From: Cymodocea nodosa
Taxonomy: Eukaryota > Streptophyta > Magnoliopsida > Alismatales > Cymodoceaceae
Length of the DNA stretch: 64,000 nt
Reading direction: 5' to 3'
NCBI GenBank assembly: GCA_036874045.1
Contig: CM072342.1
Coordinates: 9,077,501 to 9,141,500 of the forward strand
Position numbers and translations under genes: made by a program. Shown piece after piece: positions 24,358 to 35,313 of this stretch. Under the pieces are notes generated by a model. That model had not been told where the DNA came from, searched no databases, and saw nothing but the letters and a program-made list of their open reading frames with translations. How positions within the stretch are numbered: the stretch's first letter is position 1; each line of letters starts with the position of its first letter.

Positions 24358-27300
24358 TGTTAGGACCTTATGGCTTACCAAAGGGGGGGTGAATGGTAAT
24401 AATTTGTTTCTTAACCTTTTAGTAGTAGATTAGTATAAAGAAATAGCAAGCACACGATAAAAGAATATACACAGAGATTTTAGGTGGTTCACCACTAACG
24501 GCTAGTCCACCCCCAAGGGATAATTGGGCTTCATTAAACTTTTGCAAACTTACAATCACTTGCTTTAGGGTTTAAGCAAGAACCAACCATTCACTTGAGC
24601 TTCCTAGTCGAAGCTCCAACCAATCCTTTCTCTAAAGTTTTGATCTGTGTACTTCAATAAACACTAGCTTCTGAGCAACAGAGTTGAGTGTGTGATAAGC
24701 TTCTAAAATTTAGTCTGTAAACGTTGAAGATGATTTGATCTCTAAAGCTTTTCTTCTGTTGAGCTTGGTGTAAGTATGTGTATGAGCAAAAACTCTGTAA
24801 TTTCGTTGTCTGTATCTTATATATATACAGAACATGTGTAACGATCATATTTTTCTTCCAACGGATGTATTCTACTATACTTGATTAGACTTCAGTCCCA
24901 AATATGGTAAGTTACCGTTCAGAAAGATATTTCAAGATATCCTTCCGATTTTCTTAACCTTTCGGATAGTTAACTGTGTAAGTGTCCGAAGAATGTTTGT
25001 AACTCACTGAAAGATCACTTAAGTCTTTCTGCCATGTAGGATTCTAGATCATATAATGCGAGTTGTCATTCAATCGGATACTTGCAACTGTAACTTACCG
25101 AACAGTTATTTAATTGTCGGATAGTTAGTGTTCAAGCTTTAATTTTGCCCATTTTTAATGAATTTTATAAGTAATTTTGCATGATATTATATATCTATGA
25201 TGGATAAATGATATTAATTATGGGTAATATAAGTCTTGAAATATAGTGCAATATAGAAATTTAATTAACAAGTGCATCCCCCATTGGATATAATTTTACA
25301 TAAAACACATTGATTTATTTTGCATGTCCTATGTTGGCTAATGTCTCTTGGAGTTCAACTTCCATTAATTGTAGGTAACATATATATGGGAGGAGCTTAA
25401 TGGAAAAGACCAAAGAAGATGTAAAGAATCAAAAGTTGGTGGACTAAACTTTAAAGAAGAGGACATGCCAACACCTTATTGGCCCTCCTAGATCTATGGC
25501 ATCTTATTGGCTTGGTGATAAAACCAAGGTGCCACATCAAAGAGAGAGAAGACAAAACAACATAAATACAAAGGGAGAGGAATTTCGGCCAACAACTTGG
25601 TGTTTCCAAGGAGAGAAAGGAGGAGAAGAAGCTTGGAGGTGAGGCTTGTGCTTCCAAAGAGAGACCATCCATTCATGCTATTCACCATTCCAAGGGCTAA
25701 GGAGAAGACGCCCAAGCTTGGAGGTGGATTTGCTGCCAAGTTCCATTGAATTCAAAGCCCTAGAGAAGAAGATAAGAAGCTCCTAAGGTAGTGACAACTC
25801 TTAGAGTTTATTATTTTCTTGTATAGAAGGAAGAATTGATGAGAAATGGTGGTGAACATCTCAATTATATGTCTTCTTAGCTAGATAGAGTTCAATGAAT
25901 GTATATGAATGTTTAATTCTTCTTTTCAACTTCTAATTTGCATCCTCTATTCACGTGTATTGTTGGGGCTGTTGGTGAGGCTTTCACACGAGTGAATGAC
26001 ACTCATCAATGGTGGTTTGGCGCATTTGATAAGAAGGTGTGAATTGAAAGAAGAAGAAAATAAGTGTTGATGTTCATTTGAATGAAGAACCTATCACTTA
26101 TATCTAGTTGTTAATTTTAATTTCAGTAGTTAATTGATTTTGTTATATCTTATATAGATCACATTTAGTCCTAATCAATCTCAAAAAGAATTTCTAATGC
26201 AAGTAGTATAGTATAGTTTAGCTAGATTAGCAAATAGCATAGTTGCATGCATTTAGTATAAATTAGAATAGAGTAGTATAGTCTATTGAACCTAGTTGTT
26301 TTATTTTTCTTTCCTTAATATTGATGCATTGATATCACTTCTGAAATCACGTGGAACTTGTGTGCATGTTATAAATGAATGAGTTGATAGATTTACAAGT
26401 AAAGAAATTGATTCACATCACCATTTTCCACTACAAATTGCCTTGAAATTGCATGATTTGTGAGCTTGTGTTAACTTTGATTATTCTACATTCACATGTC
26501 ATTAATTTACTGAAGTATACCTAAGAGCTTGAAGAACAAGTTGAGTAATAGTTGATTAAGTCATAAACACAATCCTTGTGGAAGAATGACCTGTATTTGC
26601 CATGTACACCAAAAGAACTGTGCACTTGCAGTAAAGCTTGAGCTAAAAATATAGCTCAATAGTTAGCTACAGTAACCCTTCATTAACTTTTCGATTACTT
26701 TAATTCAGCACGTGCATAAAAGACTAACTTAAGTTTCGGATGGTTATACCTGTAACTCACCGAAACGCTTCAAGATTTTGGATAATTATCTTTCTAACTC
26801 TCCGAAAACTTATTTGAGCTTCTATCTAGATTTCTACACGTGGAAAATTCAATGACTTAAGTTTCGGATAGTTAAACTATAACTCACCGAAACTCTCTTG
26901 AAATTTCAAATAGTTATCTAACTCTTTGATTTTTCCTTTTAAACTTTTAACTACCGTCTTCTCCATTCTACACGTGCGTAATAAGATGACTTAAGTTCCA
27001 GAAAGTTATACCTGTAACTCACCGAAAAACTTGAATAATTATCTGACACTCCGAAAAGAAAACTCGGATAGTTATCTAACTCTCTGAAAAGTCCTTTAAG
27101 CTTCCGTTCTATATTTCTGCACGTGGTTAATTGAATGACTTAACATTTGGATAGTTTTACCTGTAACTCTCCGAAAAAGTCGGATAGTTATCTTTTTAAC
27201 TCTCCGAAAAGTCCTTTAAGCTTTTGGATAGTTAACTCCTTAACTTTCCAATCATTCAATCCTTTCTTAACTGTCTGATTTTCTGTAGCAGCACATTCTA

Positions 27301-27432
27301 GGATTAACTGCAACCTGTTTGCTACTTAGAATTGTCTGCCTTCTGATCATTTACTATGCTGACTAAACCTAAGAAATACAATTCAAAATCTCACATTGAT
27401 TTTTGCATTATCGAAATCTAGAGGTCCTTTTA
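24358..27432 (-). mobile_element. 5' LTR of Sirevirus K, carrying a nested solo LTR
   Basis: Plus-strand boundaries are TGTTAGGACC (24,358) and GGTCCTTTTA (27,432; CA mutated to TA), an imperfect inverted terminal pair. Without the insert at 25,129-26,658 the LTR is about 1,545 bp. It matches the 3' LTR at 7,567-8,813. The R/U5 part (24,480-24,620) contains three hairpins: 24,512-24,528, 24,559-24,580 and 24,597-24,616. U3 has the dense TCGGATAGTTA array and CACGTG sites. Confidence 0.88.
25129..26658 (+). mobile_element. Solo Ty3/gypsy-type LTR inside the K LTR
   Basis: A 1,530-bp block TGTTCAAGCTTTAATTTTG...ATATAGCTCA absent from the other K LTR. The tail (AATCCTTGTGGAAGAATGACC, then TGTGCACTTGCAGTAAAGC) matches the typical end of plant Athila/Tat LTRs. 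It is flanked by ATAGTTAG on both sides (25,121-25,128 and 26,659-26,666), 8 bp instead of the usual 5; since the target is itself a motif array, part of the match may be pre-existing. No coding potential. Confidence 0.75.
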
Positions 27433-28514
27433 GTTAGGAGGAAGAAGAAAGAACAAAAACTGAATAAGAAGTTAAACAAGAGCATATTGAACAAGAAAGG
27501 AATGACTCAACAGATTCCACTAAAGAGGGAGAAACTCTTAAACAATTAATTGAAAGAATTCAAGATAGAGTGGAGAGTTTTGTTGACTCTCCACCACAAA
27601 TAGAAGTAGAAGCAAAAATGCAGGAATCTCCAGAGCATTTCCAACCAATTCAAGTTCAACACATGAAAGAGGAAATTCAAGAACAAACCCCTTTGGAGCA
27701 ACAAATTTGAATTCCTGACCTGACTAAAGCAATAGTTTGGAATGAAGTACACTTTTGGAGTCAGGAAGTATATAATAAATATCAAGAGATTAGGGGTTAT
27801 GATATTATTTATAGTAGGCCAGTAAATTAGGACGGTATGTAAGAAATTAAGGATTTATTTGAGTTCCAAGGTCTACTGCAATTTATTTCTCAACAAAGAG
27901 GGCATGTAGTATATGAGAATCTAGTACCTTGCTTCTATGCAAATTTAAGAGAAGGAGAAAGTGGATTAATTTTCAACATGAAGCAAGCTGATGTACAGAT
28001 AACACTAGAGCTTCTCCACAATATTTTCGGACTAAGAAATGAAGGAATTGAGATTCTAGAAGAAACAACTACTATGGAATGGGCTAAACAGAAAATTAAA
28101 CAATGCATAGCCATCGACCCTAGTGTGCCATTACTGAACAGACTAAAGTACTTAAATAGAAAGGCACACATGGTTGCAATCATACTGGTAAAAACTGTTT
28201 ATCAAAGACAAGGCCACGACATTGAACTTAGTCAATTTGTCAAGTGGGCCACGTATGTAGTTGTAAACAGAATTCAAGTTAATTGGTACAAAGTATTTGT
28301 CTCCAAGCTAAGAATAGTAAAGAAGAAATTATTTTATGGAGATCTAATTCCACTACTGATGGTGGATAGTATTGATTTCACGAAATGGGCATCCAAAAGG
28401 TTAAGATCAAGAACCATTTCAATAAAAGAATACAGAAATTATGCTACTGCTGAGATTGCTGAACCTTCTGGAAGCATTATTGGAGCTGTAGAAAGGATAA
28501 ATCAATTAGAGTAA
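27433..28514 (+). pseudogene. C-terminal half of a post-pol ORF (element D fragment)
   Basis: Starts abruptly at the edge of the K LTR and reads EVKQEHIEQERNDSTD, acidic, then IKDLFEFQGLLQFISQQRGH, CFYANLREGESG and FGLRNEGIEI, homologous to the extra ORFs of elements B and A, and continues past the point where B is cut through an uninterrupted 178-residue frame (27,978-28,514) ending ERINQLE. K appears to have inserted into this ORF; its N-terminal half is not in the window. Stops near 27,455, 27,708 and 27,830 disable it. It shows what the complete C-terminus of this protein family looks like. Confidence 0.7.
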
Positions 28515-28980
28515 TAATTAAAAAAGCTTCAGAAGGAAGTAGATGAACTTAGGAAGAAAGACTAATTGTATTGTGCAACTACTTATACTTATATTTGTAT
28601 TGGAAAATATCTGATTGAATGTAATGTAAAATTATTCATATTAATGAATGAATGTTTTTCAAATGTTTTTACATTCATGTTTGAGAATGAATGATGTAAT
28701 GGATGAACTATATTGAATATTATATAACTGTTTGAACAAGATGCAAGACTATTTAAAAGATTTACAAATTTTCTGAATGACATGATTAAATGCATGATAA
28801 TTGGTTAATGTTGAAAATATCTGCATGCTGAAAAGTAAAATGTAAATTCTATACAACAGGAAATGAACTACAAGTTAAATATGCATAAAATGTTCTTATT
28901 TAAATGAGTTTAAATTATAACACTGCATTAAGGACATGTATTTAACTTTATTTAAGTTGACAAAATGCAGGAGAGAAATA
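28515..28980 (+). other. Non-coding 3' sequence after the D fragment
   Basis: AT-rich with no ORF, RNA gene or repeat that I can support; likely the 3' untranslated part of the D transcript. Confidence 0.4.
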
Positions 28981-29560
28981 TATATATAAGTTAATATGAG
29001 GAGTAAATTTTAGAAAATTTGCTAAGTGTTAACTTAACGAAGTAAGTTCGTTGAGTTAACCTTAACTCCACGAGGTCAGTAATAAAATATAAGGTCACTC
29101 TGTTGAGTTAATTGTAACTCAACGAAGTTAGTTCGTGGAGTTAGCAAATAGTAACCAAAGCTAGTCTGTTGAGTTAACTATAACTCAATGAGGTTAGTTC
29201 GTGGATTAAGTGAAATAGTTATTCTTTTAGCCACGAACGAAACTTAGTGGGTTTAGTAGTTATTGAAATTTGAAATTAGAAGTGGAACACGTATCCATAA
29301 AAATAGAAACCACACTACATATTACAAGACACGTTCTTGCAATGATATTCATTTGCCTTATGGACGTGCATTATAAATAGAGAATAGTATGTTATTTACT
29401 ATTTACTAGCACTTTTGAAAGAAAAGAAAATTCATTGGGGAACTAGAAGGAGAAGCAGCTGATTCAACTTCATCTGTCAACAACTATTTACAAAAAACAA
29501 AGCTTCAGACTGGTATGTAATTAAACTTCTGCTATTTTACATTATGTTAAGAGTTTATGA
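28981..29560 (+). promoter_or_regulatory. Motif array, TATA box and leader ahead of the element E gag
   Basis: At 29,020-29,225 there are at least six TAACTCAACGAAG / CGTTGAGTTA motif copies, an ACACGT site at 29,285, and a good TATA box TATAAATAG at 29,371-29,379. A leader of about 200 bp follows to the gag frame. Whether this is a 5' LTR remnant or an internal promoter is unclear: it does not match the LTR at 33,271. Confidence 0.4.
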
Positions 29561-29569
29561 GCACATGGG

Positions 29570-30780
29570 TTCGTTCTCCTAACACTAAACGATTAGTAAG
29601 AACACCTACACAGGATTATTCAACATAGAGCCGTACTGAAATATTTTCTGAATTGGACTTTAACGAAATCCTTAGGGGTGTAGCTAACCTTTCTTTAAAA
29701 GAGAACGAAGATATGACTACTCCAATAGAAAAACCATTAAGGAAAATTCTGTATCCTAAACTAGTTGATGAACCTTCATGTATTTGATTGCCAAACTTTG
29801 AGGGAGATAGGTTTGAATTGAAATCTAATCATATTAGTCAATTACCACACTTTCATGGATTAGAAAGAGAGGATGCCTATTATTTCCTTAGAGAATTTAA
29901 CAAAGTTTGTCAAATGATGAAAATGTCGAACATGAGTATTGATGCTATTAAATTTAGATATATTCCTTTTGCTTTAAAAGACACAACTAAGAGATGGTTA
30001 TATACTCTATCGTCTGATTCAATTTCTGCATGGACTGAATTTTGCTCTGTTTTTCTAGAAAAATATTATCCAACACATCAAATGATTAAAAAGAAAAAGG
30101 AAATATTAATGTGTAGCCAAAAATAGGGAGAATCATTTTAGAAATATTTTGAAAGATTTAAAGATTTACTAACTCAATGTCCACATCATGCAATGAGTAA
30201 AGCACAATTAATAGGTATAATTTATGAAGGCATAGATGTTTCAACAAAATCTTTATTAGAATTTACTTGTTAGAATGGATATTTAAAACTGTGTAGTAAA
30301 GAAGCATGGGCATATTTAGAAAACTTTGCAAAAAGAACTGCATAGTGGGAAAACTCGGTTGAAGCTATTATAGATAAAAGAATATTGCCAAGGAGAATGC
30401 ATGAAATAGATTCAAGCATTATACTTGAAGTTAAATTAACTGAATTAATAAAGAAAATAGAAGAGTTATCATTAAATCAAAAACTAGCAGAAAAGAATGC
30501 AAACGTTAATGACTTAGATATTATTTATGCTAAAAACCAGAAAGTTAACTTTGGAAATTCTTATAACCCTAATTGGAGAAATCACCCGAACTTATCTTGG
30601 AGAAACAACAATTTCCGAGGAGAAAATATAAATGACAAAAATATAAGTTATAAAGCATTAATTGAATAAGGATCTAGAATAGAGAAATTAGAAAAGATAA
30701 TTCAACAATTAAACAATTGTCTAGATCTTGTATTTGGAAATGCTACCATTCAAAATCAAAATATGAATAAAAATATACCC
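29570..30780 (+). pseudogene. Athila-type gag of element E
   Basis: In frame: WVRSPNTKRLVRTPTQDYST, then LPHFHGLEREDAYYFLREFNKVC, WLYTLSSDSISAWTEFCSVFLEKYYPTHQ (retrotransposon gag capsid domain) and, near 30,555-30,610, YNPNWRNHPNLSW, a hallmark of Athila gag. Stops at 29,633, 29,785, 30,124, 30,139, 30,271 and 30,343 break it. No zinc knuckle, protease or pol follows; instead a host-like domain does. The neighbouring minus-strand elements F, G and H have the knuckle and pol but no capsid domain. Confidence 0.85.
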
Positions 30781-30782
30781 CC

Positions 30783-31443
30783 TAGACAACTAGAAATTGG
30801 GATGAGGATTTATGCTTAAGTGTGTATGATTTTCTAAATAGATCTTGGACTAAAAATACTATGATATATCTAGGACAGAAAGCATTAATTAACAGCATAC
30901 ATATCATACTTGATGGATATATATATCTAGTCATAGATATATCAGTTGCATTTAGATCTGATTTATACATAATAAGCATAGATAGTTGTGATGATGACTT
31001 TATAGAAATATTGCCTATACCGAGTGATATAGCTAAGCCACCATCTGCAGAATATGATAAAATTCAATTAGGAATGTGGTATAATGAATATGATGATCCT
31101 ACTTTATGTTTGATAAGATGGTGGGATGAATTGAGGAAATTTCAAATATGGATTATAAAAGACTTAAATGAATGGAAGTGGGAAGAGGAATATATTGAAA
31201 TACATGTAGAAATAGAAACAACTACATTATCTTGGAACGAAAGAGGATCCCTTTCTGCATTTCAATTCATTAATGGAAATACACTTATATTTAGTATTGA
31301 TAACATATTACAAGTTTACAAATTAAAAAGAAAAACAGACTACATTAAAACAGAATTAATAGTAAGAATAATTATGCCTAAAAAGTTTACTTGGACTGAC
31401 ACGTTTATTCCATTTGTTACTACTTTTCAATCATGTTCTTAAA
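30783..31443 (+). pseudogene. Captured F-box-associated (FBA) domain fragment
   Basis: A 206-residue open frame (30,822-31,443, open further upstream but without a Met start) with the layout of plant F-box-associated domains: LSVYDFLNRSW, then ALINSIHIILDGYIYLVIDI, LYIISIDSCDDDFIEILPIP, KIQLGMWYNEYDDPTLCLI, FQIWIIKDLNEWKWEEEYIE, and LIFSIDNILQVYKLKRKTDY near the end. The F-box itself is missing. In host proteins this domain binds substrates for SCF ubiquitin ligases. It lies between gag and the 3' region of element E where pol would be expected, so it looks like a transduced host exon. No stop inside the domain. Assignment is by pattern, not by search. Confidence 0.65.
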
Positions 31444-32030
31444 TTGTGATTCTGTGCTTTTAATGTTGTGTGTATTCTGCATTTATTTTTAGAAAAAAGG
31501 AAGAAAGAAAAATTTTAGTTTTAGTTTTATTTTATAAAAAAGAAAAAAAAGAAAATATCAATCGAATTTGTTGGTATCTATTTTGAGAAACCAATTGGCT
31601 TGCTTGTGAGCCACCAAAGGCATAGGAGCCTAGGTTCCACACAAGACACTGATTTAACAATTTATGTTTTGTTGTTATGTGTTATTTTGTTATATATTCT
31701 ACTTTTATTTGTGAATGAAAAGTTTTTCATAATCAAAAGTCGGAAGGTATTGAAGAAGATACAAAAGAACAAGGTATGTAATTGATTACTTATCTTGAAT
31801 TTACATTTCAACTTAGTTCATGGAGTTATTCATTAACTCAACGAATTAAGTTCATTGAGTTAGGTGCTAAGTAAACGAAACAATATTCCTACTTGCTAAC
31901 ATTTACTAAATTTACTGTAAAATCTTTTGCATTGAGGACAATGCAAAATGTAGGTATGGAGGGGAGGTAATTAGATTAACAGACTTGTAATTTTGTTAAT
32001 TAGAGGAATTAGAATAGTACTACAAAGTTC
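31444..32030 (+). other. Non-coding spacer in element E with a first polypurine-like tract
   Basis: Contains purine-rich AAAAGGAAGAAAG stretches, a motif cluster at 31,815-31,860 (TAACTCAACGAATTAAG), and ATTGAGGACAATGC followed by GGTATGGAGGGGAGG at 31,935-31,970, the usual sequence just before an Athila 3' LTR. No LTR follows; the shared module starts instead. Confidence 0.5.
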
Positions 32031-32129
32031 TGTGGAAATTGAAAATTTTTTTTATGAATTTGCTATAACTATCCAATAATTGAGAATGTAAAATTTTTAA
32101 GAACTGTAATTGCTTGAATGTTATATTTT

Positions 32130-33150
32130 GAAATCTTATATAAGATGCTAAAAATTTTTACTTTTCATACAAATCTAGATATAGTATCTTATGTTTTTGC
32201 TGAATTTTATGAGTTTAGCAGTTTCACGATTTTAAAAAGAAATCAGAATGTTTAATTGAAACTTAGTAAATTATCTAAAATCCTGAAAGAGCTGAAATGT
32301 TGATTTTTGGATTAAATGAGATGCATATGATCAAAGATACATTTAATTTGATTGATTAAACTTGTAGAATGATTTATGTGTAGATCTTATTAAACTACAG
32401 AAAAAGTATGAGCTTATTGATATGGATTCATATTTTCAGTAAATAATAGAAGTAGGACTATACGAGATTTGTGTTTTATTGCATCTGTATGAATGAAATA
32501 CGTATATATACTATGTTGAAAAGAAAAAAAAAAGAGAAAAACTTTGAGAGTTTATTGACTTGTTTGATCATGAGTCTTTTGTACTTGAGCAAATAGGTAT
32601 GTAAAGATTGTTGACCTAAAAAAGGACTCTTTAAATCTGGCAACCTAAGATCCTGATCAGATCTAGGATTGTTGACTAAAAGCTCGATACATGGGTACAC
32701 TAGAAAGCTCTTGTATGATTCAAGCTTTTCTAATTAACTTTTAAAGTACAAATATGCATATACTGCTCTAAAAAGATAAAAGTGTTTTGTGAAATACAGA
32801 AATCTTTTGAATCAAGTATATTTTATGTAATCTAAGATTGCTAAAGTATGAATCTAGATTAGACTTTTGAAGTTGTTTATTTGAGATACAATTCATTATT
32901 CTACTTGTTTTAATCATATAGAATTGAATTATGTTTTGATTCGTATGTAGTTGAAATTTATTCTAGAAATCATATTGGAAAATCCGAGATAACAGATGTT
33001 TGAAAAGAAAAAAAGATGATAATATAATTAACACCTATGCGATGCTAATATATTTTGTATGTAATTTACATATGTTTTAAATATATTTACAGGTTGAAGA
33101 GGAGAAAACAATGTAAAATAGATTACTGAAAAATACAAAATATCTATATA
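32130..33150 (+). other. Shared non-coding module inside Athila-like element E
   Basis: Clearly homologous to the sequence after pol in copia elements B (20,900-21,900) and C (62,850-63,850), including the 20-mer GAAAGCTCTTGTATGATTCA at about 32,703. Order and spacing of blocks are kept over about 1 kb. Gypsy and copia elements should not share this; see findings. Confidence 0.75.
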
Positions 33151-33250
33151 GTAATCTAATTTATGTATTTTGAAGAAACAAAAGGAAGAATTAATTCTAG
33201 CACATTAGAAAGACCAACTAGTTAGATCTTAGTTTGCTAAGGGACTAGCA

Positions 33251-33270
33251 AAATTTAAGTATGGGGGAAG
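33251..33270 (+). other. Polypurine tract of element E
   Basis: AAATTTAAGTATGGGGGAAG immediately before the LTR start at 33,271; this is the form found at Athila 3' LTRs and sets the LTR boundary. Confidence 0.85.
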
Positions 33271-35313
33271 TGTTTAGAATGAAAAAGTGCATAATATTAA
33301 GGGTTAAAGGATGGTTAATTGCATAATATTTAGCTTATCATATGAGAATTGAGCCATTATATTATAATTGCACTATTTTATGCTTTAATGAAGGAATCTA
33401 CATAATTTCAAGGAATTAATGTTAATTTAGTACATTCTGAACTATTGGTAAATTACAGGCTGTGAAATTCCTAAGTATCTGAATTTTCTATTATTTTGGA
33501 GAGTTATATTACATGTCTTGGACAGTTATGTTTTTAACGATTGAAGAATATTTTATTATTTCCCGAAGTACACGTGTTGAAACATCAATGTATGACTTAA
33601 GTGAATTTTCGGTAAGTTATCTGCTAACTATCCAAAATGCATCTGAGCATCAAATAGTTAACGTTTCATTTTAGTCGTAGAGTTATGTTAAAAACTCGTA
33701 TAGTTAAGTTATCTACATGTGTGTTTTTAATGTTTTAAGTTGTCACGTATTTTCCATGTGCGTTCGGTAATGAAAATCGAATAGTTAGATAACTATTCGA
33801 GTTTTTTATACACATGGATAGATAACTGTTCGAGTTTTATAAAACGACTAATGAACAGATAAGTTTTCTATGTTCAATCATGTGTTTTGCAAGTGCAAAA
33901 AACTCAAAGAGTTACAGATAAGTGTTTGAGTTTTTACAAGACTTAAAGGATAAGTGTTCGACTAAAACGAAGACTAATATGCCAATGTAGTAGTTGCAAA
34001 AATAGGACATTCGAAGGAAAACCACGATCACATGTATCACGTAGGAATTTACTCATGGAAGGAAGAAGAAATCACCATCGTTGATATGAATGAAAGAAAT
34101 CCAACCGATCATCTAAGTAGAAGCAGTTACTATAGAAAGAAATATAAAAGAAAAGGAGAAAGATGAAAAAAGTGTGTGTGCAGAGGTGGAGGACCGTGCT
34201 AACTACAGGAAGCGTCGAAAGTCCCCTGAAGCTCCACACCACCACCACAATCACCAACCATCAGAGGTCTGTGAGGATACTTTCCTGATGTCGGGTCGAT
34301 TCTGAGCCAAACACGATGCTTGACAACCATTATGAGGAGTGATCGCGTCACGGGAAGGGAAGCCATTTTCACCAAGCACCGACTCATATCTCAAGAGATC
34401 GTATAGCTTTTAGCCTTGGTTTTGGGTTGATGCTAGTATGCTGAAGAGGAGATCATCTTACAATTCTAGATTCACGATTCTATAGGGAGAGGAGGTAGGA
34501 TTGTAAGTGATTAAATTTTCAGTGGTGTAATCGCATCACATGTAGTGACAGAAGTTTTTACTATTAATAGAGATTTTTTACATTTCACCTTTCATTCATC
34601 TTCAAGAACATATAAAAACAAAAATACCAAAAACAACAAATTATTTGTGTTTACATTTAGTATTAAAGTGTTGTATTGTTTGTTTTGTATCGTGATTAAT
34701 GTTATCATTGTCAGTATTGTGAATGTTTTATATTTGTTTGATTCAAAAAATAGAAAATAGTTTTATAATTTACTAAAATTGATTCGTTCCAGATACTTAA
34801 AGATTTTAATGGTTACTATTTGAAATATCTGAATGTTAGTATTGTTTAATGATAAATCTAATATTAACTAACATTAAAGAGCTTAATTGATGTTATTTAC
34901 AATCTATGGAACCGCCCAATAGTTGGCCAAATTCCTTTGTAAATAGTAGTATTTAACTAGAAAGATAAGCTCGTAGAGTTAACTTAAATTCACGAGGTTA
35001 GTCCATTGAGTTAACCATAACTCCACGAACTTAGTCCATTGTGTTAACTGTAACTCAACGGAGTGCATAACTGAACACACATAAACTCCAATATAAAAAC
35101 CAGAATAGTACACAATTCTTACTCAATCTCTATAGGATCGACTTGTACTTGCACACAAATACAATATACATTGTGCACTTGCAGTTAAATAAAAGTTGGA
35201 ATTAATATCTAATTTCTGTGAAAGGTTGTTTGTTTACTTCTAAAAGTAATTATTGATGTAAGCATAAAGACAAATTAAACAAGTTTAAAAATAGAAGTTA
35301 ACAACCCCAAATA
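33271..35313 (+). repeat. Athila-like 3' LTR of element E (LTR0)
   Basis: Starts TGTTTAGAATGAAAAAGTGC and ends CCCCAAATA; 2,043 bp. It is the plus-strand counterpart of the three minus-strand LTRs at 37,717, 41,350 and 47,434. A TATA box TATAAAAG lies near 34,144; the tail has TGTGCACTTGCAGTT (about 35,175). Motif arrays at 33,540-33,970 and 34,965-35,060. Its right end abuts the RT of element F, as expected if E inserted into F. Confidence 0.9.

Noticed and set aside
25451-25739. Minus-strand frames of 73 and 81 residues inside the solo gypsy LTR
   Set aside because: LTR sequence, no start context or motif; overlapping frames without homology that I recognise.
34072-34387. Short frames in LTR0, with a partner in LTR2 at 42,265
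   Set aside because: The same LTR sequence translated in different strands; frames are not conserved between LTR copies.
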